Of a DNA stretch of 64,000 nucleotides, positions 42,423-50,724 are shown piece by piece. A program made the position numbers and the translations under genes. Below the pieces are notes generated by a model. The model ran no database searches and was not told the origin of the DNA. It worked only from the letters and a program-made list of their open reading frames with translations. The DNA comes from Georgenia wutianyii (GTDB lineage Bacteria; Actinomycetota; Actinomycetes; Actinomycetales; Actinomycetaceae): assembly GCF_006349365.1 (NCBI RefSeq), contig NZ_CP040899.1, positions 2,418,001 through 2,482,000 on the forward strand. The letters are read 5' to 3'. Every line of letters starts with the position of its first letter. Position 1 is the first letter of the stretch.

Positions 42423-44102
42423 ATGCCCGACCGCGAGTCGCGCTACCGGCTGCTCGGGGCCGCCATCGGCCTCACCGCGAGCCTCGACACCGACACCGTC
42501 ATGCGCGGGTTCGTCGACAGCGCCGCGAGCCTCACCGGGGCCCGGTTCGCTGCCCTCGCCGTGCTCGACAGCCGCGGCGAGACGGCGAACTTCGTCTTCC
42601 ACGGCATGGACGACCAGACGGCCGAGATACTCGGCCACCCGCCTCGCGGCCGCGGCGTCCTCGCCCACATCCCGAACGAGGGGCACCTGCTCATCGAGTC
42701 GATCGCCGACCACCCCGCGTTCGGCGGGTGGCCGGAGGGTCACCCGCTCATGCAGAACTTCCTCGGCGTGCCGGTGAAGATCCGCGAGCAGGTCTTCGGC
42801 CGGCTCTACCTCGCGGACAAGGAGGGCGGCTTCACCGAGGACGACATCCACGCGATGAAGCAGCTCGCCTCCGCCGCCGCCGTCGCCGTCGTCAACGCCC
42901 AGCGCTACGCCGACGCCCTCGACCGCGAGCGGTGGGTCGCCGTCAGCCAGGAGATCACCACCCAGCTCCTGTCCGGCACCGAGGAGGAGGAGGCGCTCGA
43001 GCTCATCGCCCAGAAGGTGCGTGAGGTCGCCCGCGCCGACGCCACCCTCATCGTCCTGCCCTCGATCGGCGACACGTGGATGTGCGAGATCGCCGACGGC
43101 GTCGGCGCCTCCGACCTCATCGGCCAGGTCTTCCCGCAGGAGGGCCGCGCCCGCACCGTCATCGCCAACGGCGTCGGCATGATCGTCGACTCGATGTCCC
43201 GCGCCCGCTCCCTGCGGGTGCCCGCCCTGGGCCGTTACGGCCCGGCGCTGTACGCCCCGATGATGGCCCAGGGCACCGGCCGCGGCGTGCTCATCCTCCT
43301 GCGGCTGCAGGGCGGCCAGGAGTTCACCAACGCCGACCTCGAGGTCGCCGAGGCGGTGGCCGCGCAGGCCGCCGTCGCCCTCGAGCTCGCCGCCGCCCGG
43401 CACGCGCAGGACGTCTCCGCGCTCCTCGAGGAGCGCCAGCGGATCTCCCGCGACCTCCACGACCTCGCCATCCAGCAGCTCTTCGCCACCGGCATGCAGC
43501 TCGAGTCCGCCCGCCAGGAGGCGGCGGCGCACGAGGAGACCGCGTGGATCGCCCCCACGGTCGAGTCCGCGCTCACCAGCGTGGACGAGAGCGTGCGTCA
43601 GATCCGGTCGATCGTCCACTCCCTCAAGGAGCCGGACGAGGCGGTCGGGCTGGTCGAGCGGCTGCGGCGGGAGACCTCCCTCGCCCGCACCGGCCTGAGC
43701 TTCGCGCCCTCGCTCGTCATCGCCGTCGACGGGCGCGTCGTGCGCGACGGCGACGAGGACCTCTCCCCCGGCGCCACCCCGGCCGAGCTCCTCGACTCGC
43801 GCGTGGACGACGACATCGCCGACGACGTCGTCGCCGTCGTGCGCGAGGGCCTGGCCAACGCCGCCCGTCACGCCCGCTCCTCCTCCGTCCAGGTGCGCGT
43901 CACCGTGCGTGGGGCCGGGGTCACCGGGCGGGTGTCGGTGGAGGTCGAGGACGACGGCGTGGGCGTGGACCGCAGCTCCACGCGGCGCTCGGGCCTGGAC
44001 AACCTCGCGGTGCGCGCCCGGCGGCACGGTGGGACGTTCTCCCTCGCGCGCGCGGAGTCCGGCGAGGGCACCCTGCTCAGCTGGCAGGTCCCCCTCACCT
44101 GA
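42423..44102 (+). CDS. GAF-domain sensor histidine kinase (DevS/DosT-like)
   Basis: 559 residues. GAF 1 (about 20-155) includes GHPLMQNFLGVPVKIREQVFGRLYLADKEGGFTEDD, where His 107 lies where DevS/DosT carry their haem-ligand His (my alignment by eye). GAF 2 (about 175-325) follows. The HisKA_3 dimerisation helix ERQRISRDLHDLAIQQLFATGMQLE has phospho-His 346, and the HATPase region has VREGLANAARHARSS and DDGVGVD. It probably senses O2, NO or redox state through haem and phosphorylates the DevR-like regulator encoded convergently at 44202-44861. It is 28 nt behind cydC, so the oxidase genes and its sensor are likely one transcript. Confidence 0.9.
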   Translation: MPDRESRYRLLGAAIGLTASLDTDTVMRGFVDSAASLTGARFAALAVLDSRGETANFVFHGMDDQTAEILGHPPRGRGVLAHIPNEGHLLIESIADHPAFGGWPEGHPLMQNFLGVPVKIREQVFGRLYLADKEGGFTEDDIHAMKQLASAAAVAVVNAQRYADALDRERWVAVSQEITTQLLSGTEEEEALELIAQKVREVARADATLIVLPSIGDTWMCEIADGVGASDLIGQVFPQEGRARTVIANGVGMIVDSMSRARSLRVPALGRYGPALYAPMMAQGTGRGVLILLRLQGGQEFTNADLEVAEAVAAQAAVALELAAARHAQDVSALLEERQRISRDLHDLAIQQLFATGMQLESARQEAAAHEETAWIAPTVESALTSVDESVRQIRSIVHSLKEPDEAVGLVERLRRETSLARTGLSFAPSLVIAVDGRVVRDGDEDLSPGATPAELLDSRVDDDIADDVVAVVREGLANAARHARSSSVQVRVTVRGAGVTGRVSVEVEDDGVGVDRSSTRRSGLDNLAVRARRHGGTFSLARAESGEGTLLSWQVPLT

Positions 44103-44120
44103 CCCGCCCCCGAACACCTG

Positions 44121-44165
44121 CGCCGAGAGCTGGATCGTGCACGGTGCACGATCCAGCTCTCGGCG
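44121..44165. terminator. Large palindromic repeat (family 2) between convergent kinase and regulator genes
   Basis: A 45-bp nearly perfect palindrome: 22 bp at 44121-44142 pair with 44144-44165 around one central base. Each arm contains CGAGAGCTGGATCGTGCAC, the core of the family 2 repeats at 26080-26303. Located between converging stops, it would form a strong RNA hairpin on either strand and probably ends both transcripts; as DNA it could extrude a cruciform. Confidence 0.85.
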
Positions 44166-44201
44166 GATGAGGGGTGGGATCCCTGGGTCAGGGATGCTGC
44201 G

Positions 44202-44861
44202 TCAGGCGCGCCAGCCCTTGGCGCGCTGGCCGGCGACCCAGGCCGCGACCTGCGTGCGGCGCTGCAGGCCCATCTTCGCCAGCAGGGCGGTGATGTGGTT
44301 CTTCACCGTCTTCTCCGCGACGCCGAGCTTCTCGCCGATCTCCCGGTTCGACAGGCCGTCACCGATGAGGTCGAGGACGCGGCGCTCCGAGGGCGTGAGG
44401 TCCGCCGTCGGGTCGTCGTGGTCGGCGCGACGCCGGGTGACGGTGCGCTCGTCGAGCAGGGTGCGGCCCGCGGCGACCGCCTTGATGACGTCGGCGATCT
44501 CCGCGCCGCGCACCGTCTTGAGCAGGTAGGCGCGCGCCCCGGCCTCCAGGGCCTCGGCCAGCGCGTCGTCGTCGTCGAAGGAGGTGAGGACGATGGATCG
44601 GGCCTCGGGCACCGAGTCCTTGATCGCGGAGATGATGTCGATGCCCGTGCCGTCGGGCAGCTGGAGGTCCACGAGCAGGATGTCGGGGCGCACGAGCGGC
44701 GCGCGGCGCAGCGTCTCGGCGACCGAGCCGCCCTCGGCGACGACGGTGAGCCCGTCCGCGCGGTCGACGATCTCGGCGATGCCGCGACGCACCACCTCGT
44801 GGTCGTCGATGATCATCACCCGGATGTCACGCGGGCTCGAACTGCTCTGCTCAGTGCTCAC
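44202..44861 (-). CDS. LuxR-family response regulator (DevR/DosR-like)
   Basis: 219 residues. The receiver domain has IRVMIIDDHEVVRRGIAEIV, phospho-Asp 65 in LLVDLQLPDGTGID, SIVLTSFDDDDAL and YLLKTVRG. The LuxR-type HTH (about 150-212) has LTPSERRVLDLIGDGLSNREIGEKLGVAEKTVKNHITALLAKMGLQRRTQ, whose recognition helix EKTVKNHI is close to that of mycobacterial DevR. The GTG at 44859-44861 is the start; a TAAGGT -10 ends 7 nt before it, suggesting a leaderless mRNA. Partner of the GAF kinase; likely activator of cydABDC through the GGGACCTAGGTCCC site. Confidence 0.93.
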   Translation of the reverse strand: MSTEQSSSSPRDIRVMIIDDHEVVRRGIAEIVDRADGLTVVAEGGSVAETLRRAPLVRPDILLVDLQLPDGTGIDIISAIKDSVPEARSIVLTSFDDDDALAEALEAGARAYLLKTVRGAEIADVIKAVAAGRTLLDERTVTRRRADHDDPTADLTPSERRVLDLIGDGLSNREIGEKLGVAEKTVKNHITALLAKMGLQRRTQVAAWVAGQRAKGWRA

Positions 44862-44904
44862 GCGTCCGACCTTAGCGTTTTCCGGCGCGTGACAGGCCCC
44901 AGGC

Positions 44905-44918
44905 GGGACTGTTGGCCC
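44905..44918. promoter_or_regulatory. Degenerate DevR-like site between regulator and ALDH genes
   Basis: GGGACTGTTGGCCC matches 11 of 14 core positions of the DosR motif GGGACTWWAGTCCC. It lies about 50 bp from both inferred leaderless starts (regulator at 44861, ALDH at 44959), so it could autoregulate the regulator and control ALDH. A wider GACAGG/CCTGTC dyad surrounds it. Confidence 0.4.
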
Positions 44919-44958
44919 TGTCGCGGTGCTCACGCCGCGCTCACGTAGGCTCGGGAGG

Positions 44959-46353
44959 GTGACCGAGCCCCAGCCCGCCGCGATCGTCGTCGAGCGTGCG
45001 CGCTCCCTGTTCGACGCAGGGACGACCCGTCCGCTGACGTGGCGCCGCGAGCAGCTCGACCGCCTCGCCGACCTCGTCACCGCGAACACCGAGGCCATCG
45101 AGGAGGCGCTCGCCGCCGACCTCGGGAAGTCCGCCACCGAGACCTACCTGACGGAGATCGGCGTCCTCCTGGAGGAGATCCGGCACACGCGCCGTCACCT
45201 CAGCTCGTGGCTGAAGCCGCGCCGCGTCCGCCTGCCCTGGCAGTACCAGCCAGCCGGCGCGTCCCTGGTGCTCGAGCCGCTCGGGGTCGTCCTCGTCATC
45301 GCGCCCTGGAACTACCCGGTCTTCCTCCTCCTCGGACCGCTCGTCGGGGTGCTCGCGGCGGGCAACACCGCCGTCCTCAAGCCCTCCGAGCTCGTCCCCC
45401 GCACCGCCGAGCTCCTCGAACGGCTCGTGCCGCGGTACCTCGACGGCGTGGAGGTCGTCACCGGTGGTCCGGAGCGGACCACCGAGCTGCTCCGCGAGCG
45501 CTTCGACCACATCGTGTTCACCGGCAGCGGGCGCGTCGGGCGGATCGTCATGGCGGCCGCCGCCGAGCACCTCACCCCGGTGACCCTCGAGCTCGGCGGC
45601 AAGTCCCCGGCGTGGGTCGACGGCACGACCGACCTCGCCGCCGCGGCGCGGCGCATCGCGTGGGGCAAGCTCGTCAACACCGGGCAGACGTGCGTGGCGC
45701 CGGACTACCTCCTCGCCCCGCCCGACGTCGCCCGCGCACTCGAGCCGCTCCTCGCGCGCGAGATCCGCGCGATGTACGGCCCCGACCCGGCCCTCAGCCC
45801 GGACTACGGGCGCATCGTGTCCGCCCGCCACGCCGCCCGCCTCCAGCAGATGGTCGACGACTCGGTGGCGGCGGGGGCGCGCGTCGTCGTCGGCGGGCAG
45901 GCGGACCCCGAGTCGCGGTACGTCGCCCCGACCGTGCTCACCGACGTCGCGCCCGACTCCCCCGTCATGGCCGAGGAGATCTTCGGGCCGGTCCTGCCGA
46001 TCGTCCCCGTCGCCGACCTCGACGCCGCGATCGCCCACGTCCGCGCCGGGGACAAGCCACTGGCGCTCTACGCGTTCACCGCGGACACCACCGTGCGGGA
46101 CCGGCTGGTGCGCGAGACGTCGTCGGGCGCGGTGGGGCTGGACGTGCCGCTGGTCCACGCCGCGGTCCCCGCCCTGCCCTTCGGCGGGGTGGGACCCTCC
46201 GGGATGGGCGCGTACCACGGTGAGGCCTCGGTGAGGACGTTCAGTCACGCCAAGCCGGTGGTGCGCAAGCCACTGCGGCCCGAGACCCTCGGGATGGTCC
46301 GGCCCCCGTTCACCGCCGCCCGGCGCGCGCTGGCACGGCGGATCCTGCGCTGA
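44959..46353 (+). CDS. Aldehyde dehydrogenase family protein
   Basis: 464 residues, class 3-like ALDH with a short N-terminus. [78 protein letters not shown] (catalytic Glu) and [13 protein letters not shown] (catalytic Cys) are present. It oxidises aldehydes to acids with NAD(P)+; the substrate is unknown, probably medium-chain or aromatic aldehydes. The GTG start lies 7 nt after a TAGGCT -10 (44946-44951), which fits a leaderless mRNA. Divergent from the DevR-like gene. Confidence 0.92.
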   Translation: MTEPQPAAIVVERARSLFDAGTTRPLTWRREQLDRLADLVTANTEAIEEALAADLGKSATETYLTEIGVLLEEIRHTRRHLSSWLKPRRVRLPWQYQPAGASLVLEPLGVVLVIAPWNYPVFLLLGPLVGVLAAGNTAVLKPSELVPRTAELLERLVPRYLDGVEVVTGGPERTTELLRERFDHIVFTGSGRVGRIVMAAAAEHLTPVTLELGGKSPAWVDGTTDLAAAARRIAWGKLVNTGQTCVAPDYLLAPPDVARALEPLLAREIRAMYGPDPALSPDYGRIVSARHAARLQQMVDDSVAAGARVVVGGQADPESRYVAPTVLTDVAPDSPVMAEEIFGPVLPIVPVADLDAAIAHVRAGDKPLALYAFTADTTVRDRLVRETSSGAVGLDVPLVHAAVPALPFGGVGPSGMGAYHGEASVRTFSHAKPVVRKPLRPETLGMVRPPFTAARRALARRILR

Positions 46354-46368
46354 GGCGGGCTCGCCGGC

Positions 46369-47541
46369 TCAGCCGCGCGGGGCCCGCTGGCAGCTCGGGC
46401 AGAAGGTCGAGGACCGGCCCATGAACGCCTCGCGGCGCATGAGCGCGCCGCACCGGCGGCACGGCTGCCCGGCGCGGCCGTAGGCGTCGAGCGACCGGGC
46501 GAAGTAGCCGCTGGCACCCTCGACGTCGACGTACAGGGCGTCGAAGGACGTCCCTCCCGCCGCGAGCGCCTCACGCATGACGTCCTCCGCCGCCGTGAGG
46601 ACCTCGACGGCGGAGCGCTGGGTGAGCCGGTCGGTGGCCCGGCGGGGGTGCAGCCTGGCGCGCCACAGCGCCTCGTCGGCGTAGATGTTGCCGATCCCGG
46701 AGACGAGCGACTGGTCGAGCAGCGCCCGCTTGACCTCCGTGCGCCGGGCGCGCAGCCGGCGGGCCAGGGCCGCGACGTCGAGCACCGGGTCGAGCGGGTC
46801 GCGGGCGATGTGGGCGGCGGGCTCGGGCAGCGCCGGGAGCGGTGAGCCGTGGCCGCCGGGCCCGCCGTCCGTCGTCGGGACGAGGTCGGCGACGAGGACG
46901 TGGCCGAAGGTGCGCTGGTCGACGAACCACAGCTGGGCGCCGTCGTCGAGGGTGAGTTCGACGCGCAGGTGGCGGGTGGGGTCCGGCGGGACGCCGGGGG
47001 CGGCAGTGGGGGTGCGGGGATCCGCGGACGGAGCGCCGCTCTCGTGCAGAAGTCCGCTCTCGTGCGGAACTCCGCTCTCGTGCGGAAGTCCGCTCTCGCG
47101 CGGAAGTCGGCTGTCGTGCGGAAGTCCGCTCTCGTGCGGAACTCCGCTCTCGTGCGGAAGTCGGCTGTCGTGCGGAACTCCGCTGTCGCGCGGAAGTCGG
47201 CTGTCGGCGGGGGGTGGGGTGGGGCGGGGGTTGGTGAGGGTCTCGGGCGGGGGCAGGGCGAGCGCTGCGCCGTCGCGACGGACGAGGAGCTGCCCGCTCA
47301 TGCCGAGGTGGACGAGCAGCGCGTCGGCCGGCTCGTCGTCCAGGAGCAGCCACAGGTACTTACCGCGCCGGACGGCGGCGCTCAGCGTGCGCCCGGTGAG
47401 GCGGCCGGGCAGGTCGGGGGCACCGCCCTCGTGCCGGCGCACCGCGCGCGGGTGGTGGACCGTGGCGGCGGTGACGCGCCGGCCCAGTACGTGACGGGCC
47501 AGCCCGTCGCGGACGGTCTCGACCTCGGGCAGCTCGGGCAC
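46369..47541 (-). CDS. mutM: Formamidopyrimidine-DNA glycosylase with in-frame 18-bp repeat insertion
   Basis: 390 residues, versus about 280-300 for usual MutM. It removes 8-oxoguanine and FaPy. Catalytic [14 protein letters not shown] (Pro 2, Glu 3), [10 protein letters not shown], the H2TH region [25 protein letters not shown], and the zinc finger CRRCG...FCPSC with [13 protein letters not shown] are all intact. Between MSGQLLVRR and [11 protein letters not shown], where the family has a short turn, is an insert of about 90 residues. About 54 of these (112-165) are [18 protein letters not shown] hexapeptides encoded by nine 18-bp repeat units. The first gene after rnc (7 nt), in the common rnc-mutM order. 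Confidence 0.95.
   Translation of the reverse strand: MPELPEVETVRDGLARHVLGRRVTAATVHHPRAVRRHEGGAPDLPGRLTGRTLSAAVRRGKYLWLLLDDEPADALLVHLGMSGQLLVRRDGAALALPPPETLTNPRPTPPPADSRLPRDSGVPHDSRLPHESGVPHESGLPHDSRLPRESGLPHESGVPHESGLLHESGAPSADPRTPTAAPGVPPDPTRHLRVELTLDDGAQLWFVDQRTFGHVLVADLVPTTDGGPGGHGSPLPALPEPAAHIARDPLDPVLDVAALARRLRARRTEVKRALLDQSLVSGIGNIYADEALWRARLHPRRATDRLTQRSAVEVLTAAEDVMREALAAGGTSFDALYVDVEGASGYFARSLDAYGRAGQPCRRCGALMRREAFMGRSSTFCPSCQRAPRG
47046..47207 (-). repeat. 18-bp repeat array D inside mutM (9 units)
   Basis: Nine exact 18-bp units (162 bp) on the coding strand, preceded on that strand by a C-rich tract (47208-47240). They are read as D/E-S-R/G-L/V-P-R/H, a different frame from the cydD copy. 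A decayed tenth unit follows. Confidence 0.95.
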
Positions 47542-47548
47542 GGCGGCC

Positions 47549-48283
47549 TCAGCCGCCGGCGGGGCCGGCCGGGTCCTCGGCGGAGAGGCGCGCGTAGGCG
47601 TTCTGCGCGGCCTCCTGCTCGGCCACCTTCTTCGACGGGCCGGTGCCCGTGCCGTAGTCCGCCTCGCCCACGAGGACGGTCGCGGTGAAGCTGCGGGCGT
47701 GGTCCGGGCCGGTGCCGACCACCTGGTAGAGCGGCGCCGGCAGCCCGCGGGCCGCGACGAGCTCCTGCAGGCTCGTCTTCCAGTCCAGGCCCGCGCCCAG
47801 CGTCGCGGCCTGGTGGAGCAGGTCGCCCACGAGGCGCTCGATCATCGCCCGGGTCGGCTCCAGGCCGTTGCACAGGTAGGCGGCGCCGATGAGGGCCTCG
47901 ACGGTGTCGGAGAGGATCGAGTCCTTCTCACGCCCGCCGGTCACGAGCTCACCGCGCCCGAGGAGGATGAAGTCGCCCAGGCCGAGGTCGCGCGCCACCG
48001 ACGCGAGCGCCCGCTGGCTCACCGTCGCCGCCCGCATCCGCGCGAGGTCCCCCTCGGCGGTGTCGGCGTTCTTGCGGTAGAGGTTCTCGGTGACGACGAG
48101 GCCGAGCACCGTGTCCCCGAGGAACTCCAGCCGCTCGTTCGTCGGGATGCCGCCCGCCTCGTGCGCGAAGGACCGGTGGGTGAGCGCCAGCACGAGCAGC
48201 TCACCGTCGATGTGGACACCGAGGCGCTCGAGCAGCGTCCCGACGTCGTTGCGTGCCGCCCCCGCGGCCACCTTCTTCGCCAC
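47549..48283 (-). CDS. rnc: Ribonuclease III
   Basis: 244 residues: RNase III domain with the signature [21 protein letters not shown] and the second acidic cluster [12 protein letters not shown], then a dsRNA-binding domain ([64 protein letters not shown]). It cleaves double-stranded RNA and rRNA precursors. GTG start at 48281-48283, 2 nt after the upstream DUF177 gene. rpmF, which usually lies between these two genes, is absent. Confidence 0.97.
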   Translation of the reverse strand: MAKKVAAGAARNDVGTLLERLGVHIDGELLVLALTHRSFAHEAGGIPTNERLEFLGDTVLGLVVTENLYRKNADTAEGDLARMRAATVSQRALASVARDLGLGDFILLGRGELVTGGREKDSILSDTVEALIGAAYLCNGLEPTRAMIERLVGDLLHQAATLGAGLDWKTSLQELVAARGLPAPLYQVVGTGPDHARSFTATVLVGEADYGTGTGPSKKVAEQEAAQNAYARLSAEDPAGPAGG

Positions 48284-48285
48284 CG

Positions 48286-48876
48286 TCAGCGCTCCCCGTC
48301 CGCCGCGGGACGCTCCTTCGTGCCGGCGTCGTCCTCGGACGCGAGGGCGGCAAGAGCCGCCCAGCGCGGGTCGACGTCGACGTGCTCGTGGTCGTGGGGC
48401 AGGTCGTCCAGGCGCTCGCCGCAGCCGGGGCACAGCCCGCGGCAGTTCTCGTCGCACAGCGGCTGGAAGGGCAGGGCGCTGATGACGGCGTCGCGCACGA
48501 CCGGCTCGAGGTCGAGCAGCTCGCCCTCGAGCTCGAGCATGTCCTCGGCCTCCTCGTCGCCCTGCTCCAGCGCCCTCTCGCGCGCGCCGGGGTAGAAGAA
48601 CAGCTCGCTGACCTCCACGGTCTGCGTGTCGGTGATCTCACGCAGGCAGCGCACGCACTCCCCGCGCAGGCGCACCTGGGCCTCGCCCGAGACGAGCACG
48701 CCGTCGAGCACCGACTCCAGCCGCAGGTCCAGCGCGATCGGGGACCCGGGCTCGACGCCCATGACCGCGGTGCCGAAGTCCTCCGGGGCGTCGATCTCGA
48801 GGGTGACCTCGCGCATCGTCCCGGGCCTGCGCGCGAGCTCGTGGGTGCTGAGCACGAAGGGTGATCGGGAATCCAT
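48286..48876 (-). CDS. YceD/DUF177 family protein
   Basis: 196 residues. [29 protein letters not shown] and [30 protein letters not shown], then [35 protein letters not shown], with Cys pairs able to bind Zn, are diagnostic of DUF177, linked to 23S rRNA/ribosome accumulation. It is normally paired with rpmF, not found here. ATG start at 48874-48876. Coupled to rnc. Confidence 0.93.
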   Translation of the reverse strand: MDSRSPFVLSTHELARRPGTMREVTLEIDAPEDFGTAVMGVEPGSPIALDLRLESVLDGVLVSGEAQVRLRGECVRCLREITDTQTVEVSELFFYPGARERALEQGDEEAEDMLELEGELLDLEPVVRDAVISALPFQPLCDENCRGLCPGCGERLDDLPHDHEHVDVDPRWAALAALASEDDAGTKERPAADGER

Positions 48877-48985
48877 GGACGGCACTCCTGGTCGGCGAGG
48901 ACGGACAGACGGATGCGGCACGGCGCCGCAACCGCTTCACGCTACCTCAGGCGGGCCCCTCTTCGGCGGGGGCGCGGGCGGACCG

Positions 48986-49495
48986 CTAGTCGCGAGCCGG
49001 GGCGTCGGTGAGGCTGGCGAGGCGGTCGCGCCCGGCGCGCACCTGCTTGGTGATGGCGCCGAGGTCGATCTCGAACTGGGCGAGCTGCCGGTCGCAGTAG
49101 TCGTTGGCGTTCCGCGCGAGGCGGGCGGCCTCCTCCTCCGCGGCGGCGATGATCTGGGCCGAGCGCTCCTCGGCGAGCGCGACGACGCTCTGCTCGCTCA
49201 CCAGCCGCTCCGCCTGCTCCTCGGCCTCGCGCAGGACGCGAGCCGCACGCTCCCGGGCCTCGGCGAGGACGCCCTCGGCACCGGCGAGGACGTCGTCGGC
49301 GGCCTGGATCTCCCCCGGCACGACCGACTTCGCCGCGGCGAGGAGGTCCATCACCTCGGCGCGGTTGACGAGCACCGAGGCCGACATCGGCATCTGCCGG
49401 GCCTCGGTGACGAGCGTGACGAGCTCGTCGAGGATGGCGAGCAGCGAGGCGCCGTCCTCCTGCGTCGCGGGCTGGGTGGTGCCGTGGGCGGTCAT
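48986..49495 (-). CDS. Coiled-coil protein, DivIVA/ATPase-stalk-like
   Basis: 169 residues: short N-terminus with LLAILDELVTLVTEARQMPMSASVLVNRAEVMDLLAAAKSVVPGEI, then an Ala/Glu-rich coiled coil (about 65-165). The first segment is the recognisable part of the conserved actinobacterial protein next to coaD. The function is not established; a role in cell-envelope or polar organisation is suggested by DivIVA resemblance only. Start overlaps coaD stop by ATGA. Confidence 0.78.
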   Translation of the reverse strand: MTAHGTTQPATQEDGASLLAILDELVTLVTEARQMPMSASVLVNRAEVMDLLAAAKSVVPGEIQAADDVLAGAEGVLAEARERAARVLREAEEQAERLVSEQSVVALAEERSAQIIAAAEEEAARLARNANDYCDRQLAQFEIDLGAITKQVRAGRDRLASLTDAPARD

Positions 49496-49980
49496 TGCGG
49501 TCCTCCTGGGTGGGGGAAGGCCTCGCGCAGCGCCTGCGCGACGGCGGGCGGCACGAGGTCGGTGACGTCGCCACCGTGGCGGGCGACGTCCTTGGCGAGC
49601 GAGGAGGCGATGTGGGCGAGGGCGCCGTCACCGACGAGGAACACCGTCTCGATGCCCGACAGGCGCCGGTTGAGCAGCGCCATGGGCTGCTCGGCGTCGA
49701 AGTCCGCGCCGCCGCGGACGCCCTTGACGATCGCGGTCGCGCCCACGCGCCGGCAGTAGTCGACGAGCAGGCCGTCGACGACGTCGACGCGCACGTCCAG
49801 TCCCTCGACGGCGGCGCGGGCGAGCTCGACGCGCCGCTCGAGGTCGAACAGGTAGGACTTGGCGGAGTTGTGCGCGACGGCGAGGACGACCTCGTCGAAC
49901 AGGCCACGGGCCCGCCGCACGACGTCGAGGTGCCCGAGCGTCACGGGGTCGAAGGACCCGGGGCAGACCGCCAGGCTCAC
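49492..49980 (-). CDS. coaD: Phosphopantetheine adenylyltransferase
   Basis: 162 residues, the usual length. CPGSFDPVTLGHLDVVRRA contains the T/HxGH nucleotidyltransferase motif; LLVDYCRRVGATAIVKGVRGGADFDAEQPMALLNRRL and VFLVGDGALAHIASSLAKDVARHGGDVTDLVPPAV complete the family pattern. It adenylates 4'-phosphopantetheine in coenzyme A synthesis. GTG start at 49978-49980; overlaps the coiled-coil gene and lies 52 nt after rsmD. Confidence 0.97.
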   Translation of the reverse strand: MSLAVCPGSFDPVTLGHLDVVRRARGLFDEVVLAVAHNSAKSYLFDLERRVELARAAVEGLDVRVDVVDGLLVDYCRRVGATAIVKGVRGGADFDAEQPMALLNRRLSGIETVFLVGDGALAHIASSLAKDVARHGGDVTDLVPPAVAQALREAFPHPGGPQ

Positions 49981-50032
49981 CGTCGTCGCCCCTCGCACGC
50001 CATCATGTGGCCACGGTAGTTCGCGGGGCCGC

Positions 50033-50581
50033 TCAGGTGGTGGAGGCGAACCACAGTGTCGTGTCCCCGTAGCGACGGTCGTCGCTCGCCTCGAGCCCGT
50101 CGGGCCACGTCGGCTCGGGGCTGCGCCGCGACCGCTCGACGACGACGACGGCGCCGGGCGCCAGCCAGGGGACGAGGAGCCCGAGGAGCTCGTCGAGCGT
50201 CTCCTCCTCGACGTCGTAGGGCGGGTCGATGAGGACGAGGTCGTAGGCGGTGGTCGGCGTTCCCGCGAGGTAGGAGCGCACCGTCGTCGCATGCACCTCG
50301 ACCTGCCGCAGACCCAGCGTCGCCGCGTTGCGGCGGCAGGCCGCTGCCGCCGGCTTCGCCGAGTCGACGAGGGTGACCGCCACCGCGCCGCGGCTGGCGG
50401 CCTCCAGGCCCAGGGCTCCGGAGCCTGCGTACAGGTCGAGCACGCGCGCGCCGTCGACGACGCCCTGGTGCTCGAGCCGGGAGAACAGCGCCTCCCGGAC
50501 ACGTTCGCTGGTGGGGCGGGTGGCGCCCTGGGGGACGGTGAGCCGGCGCCCGCCGGCCGTGCCGGCCACGATCCTCGTCAC
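50033..50581 (-). CDS. rsmD: 16S rRNA (guanine-966 N2) methyltransferase
   Basis: 182 residues. RIVAGTAGGRRLTVPQGATRPTSERVREALFSRLE, the SAM motif VLDLYAGSGALGLEAASRGA and the catalytic DPPYDV identify RsmD. Located directly upstream of coaD, the standard actinobacterial order. GTG start overlaps the stop of the 48-residue membrane gene (GTGA). Confidence 0.96.
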   Translation of the reverse strand: MTRIVAGTAGGRRLTVPQGATRPTSERVREALFSRLEHQGVVDGARVLDLYAGSGALGLEAASRGAVAVTLVDSAKPAAAACRRNAATLGLRQVEVHATTVRSYLAGTPTTAYDLVLIDPPYDVEEETLDELLGLLVPWLAPGAVVVVERSRRSPEPTWPDGLEASDDRRYGDTTLWFASTT

Positions 50582-50724
50582 GGCACCGACCCTACGTCCC
50601 CGAGCAGGCCGGTCGGCACCCCGAGGGTGACGACGGCGACGACGAGCAGGACGACGACGACCACCATGACGGCGAGGACGACCCCCACCGCCCAGACCCA
50701 CCAGCGAGGCCGGCGGTTGTTCAC
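50578..50724 (-). CDS. Single-helix small membrane protein, 48 residues
   Basis: A short ORF between the DUF6297-like gene and rsmD, with GTGA overlaps at both ends. It begins with a charged VNNRRPRWW, then one very hydrophobic Val-rich helix (about residues 9-36) and a short C-terminal tail (VPTGLLGDVGSVP). Coupling to the polytopic membrane gene suggests that it is an accessory subunit. No family is recognised. Confidence 0.6.
   Translation of the reverse strand: MNNRRPRWWVWAVGVVLAVMVVVVVLLVVAVVTLGVPTGLLGDVGSVP

Noticed and set aside
39608..42424. 938-codon minus-strand frame over cydD-cydC
   Set aside because: Shadow of cydDC; no recognisable domain.
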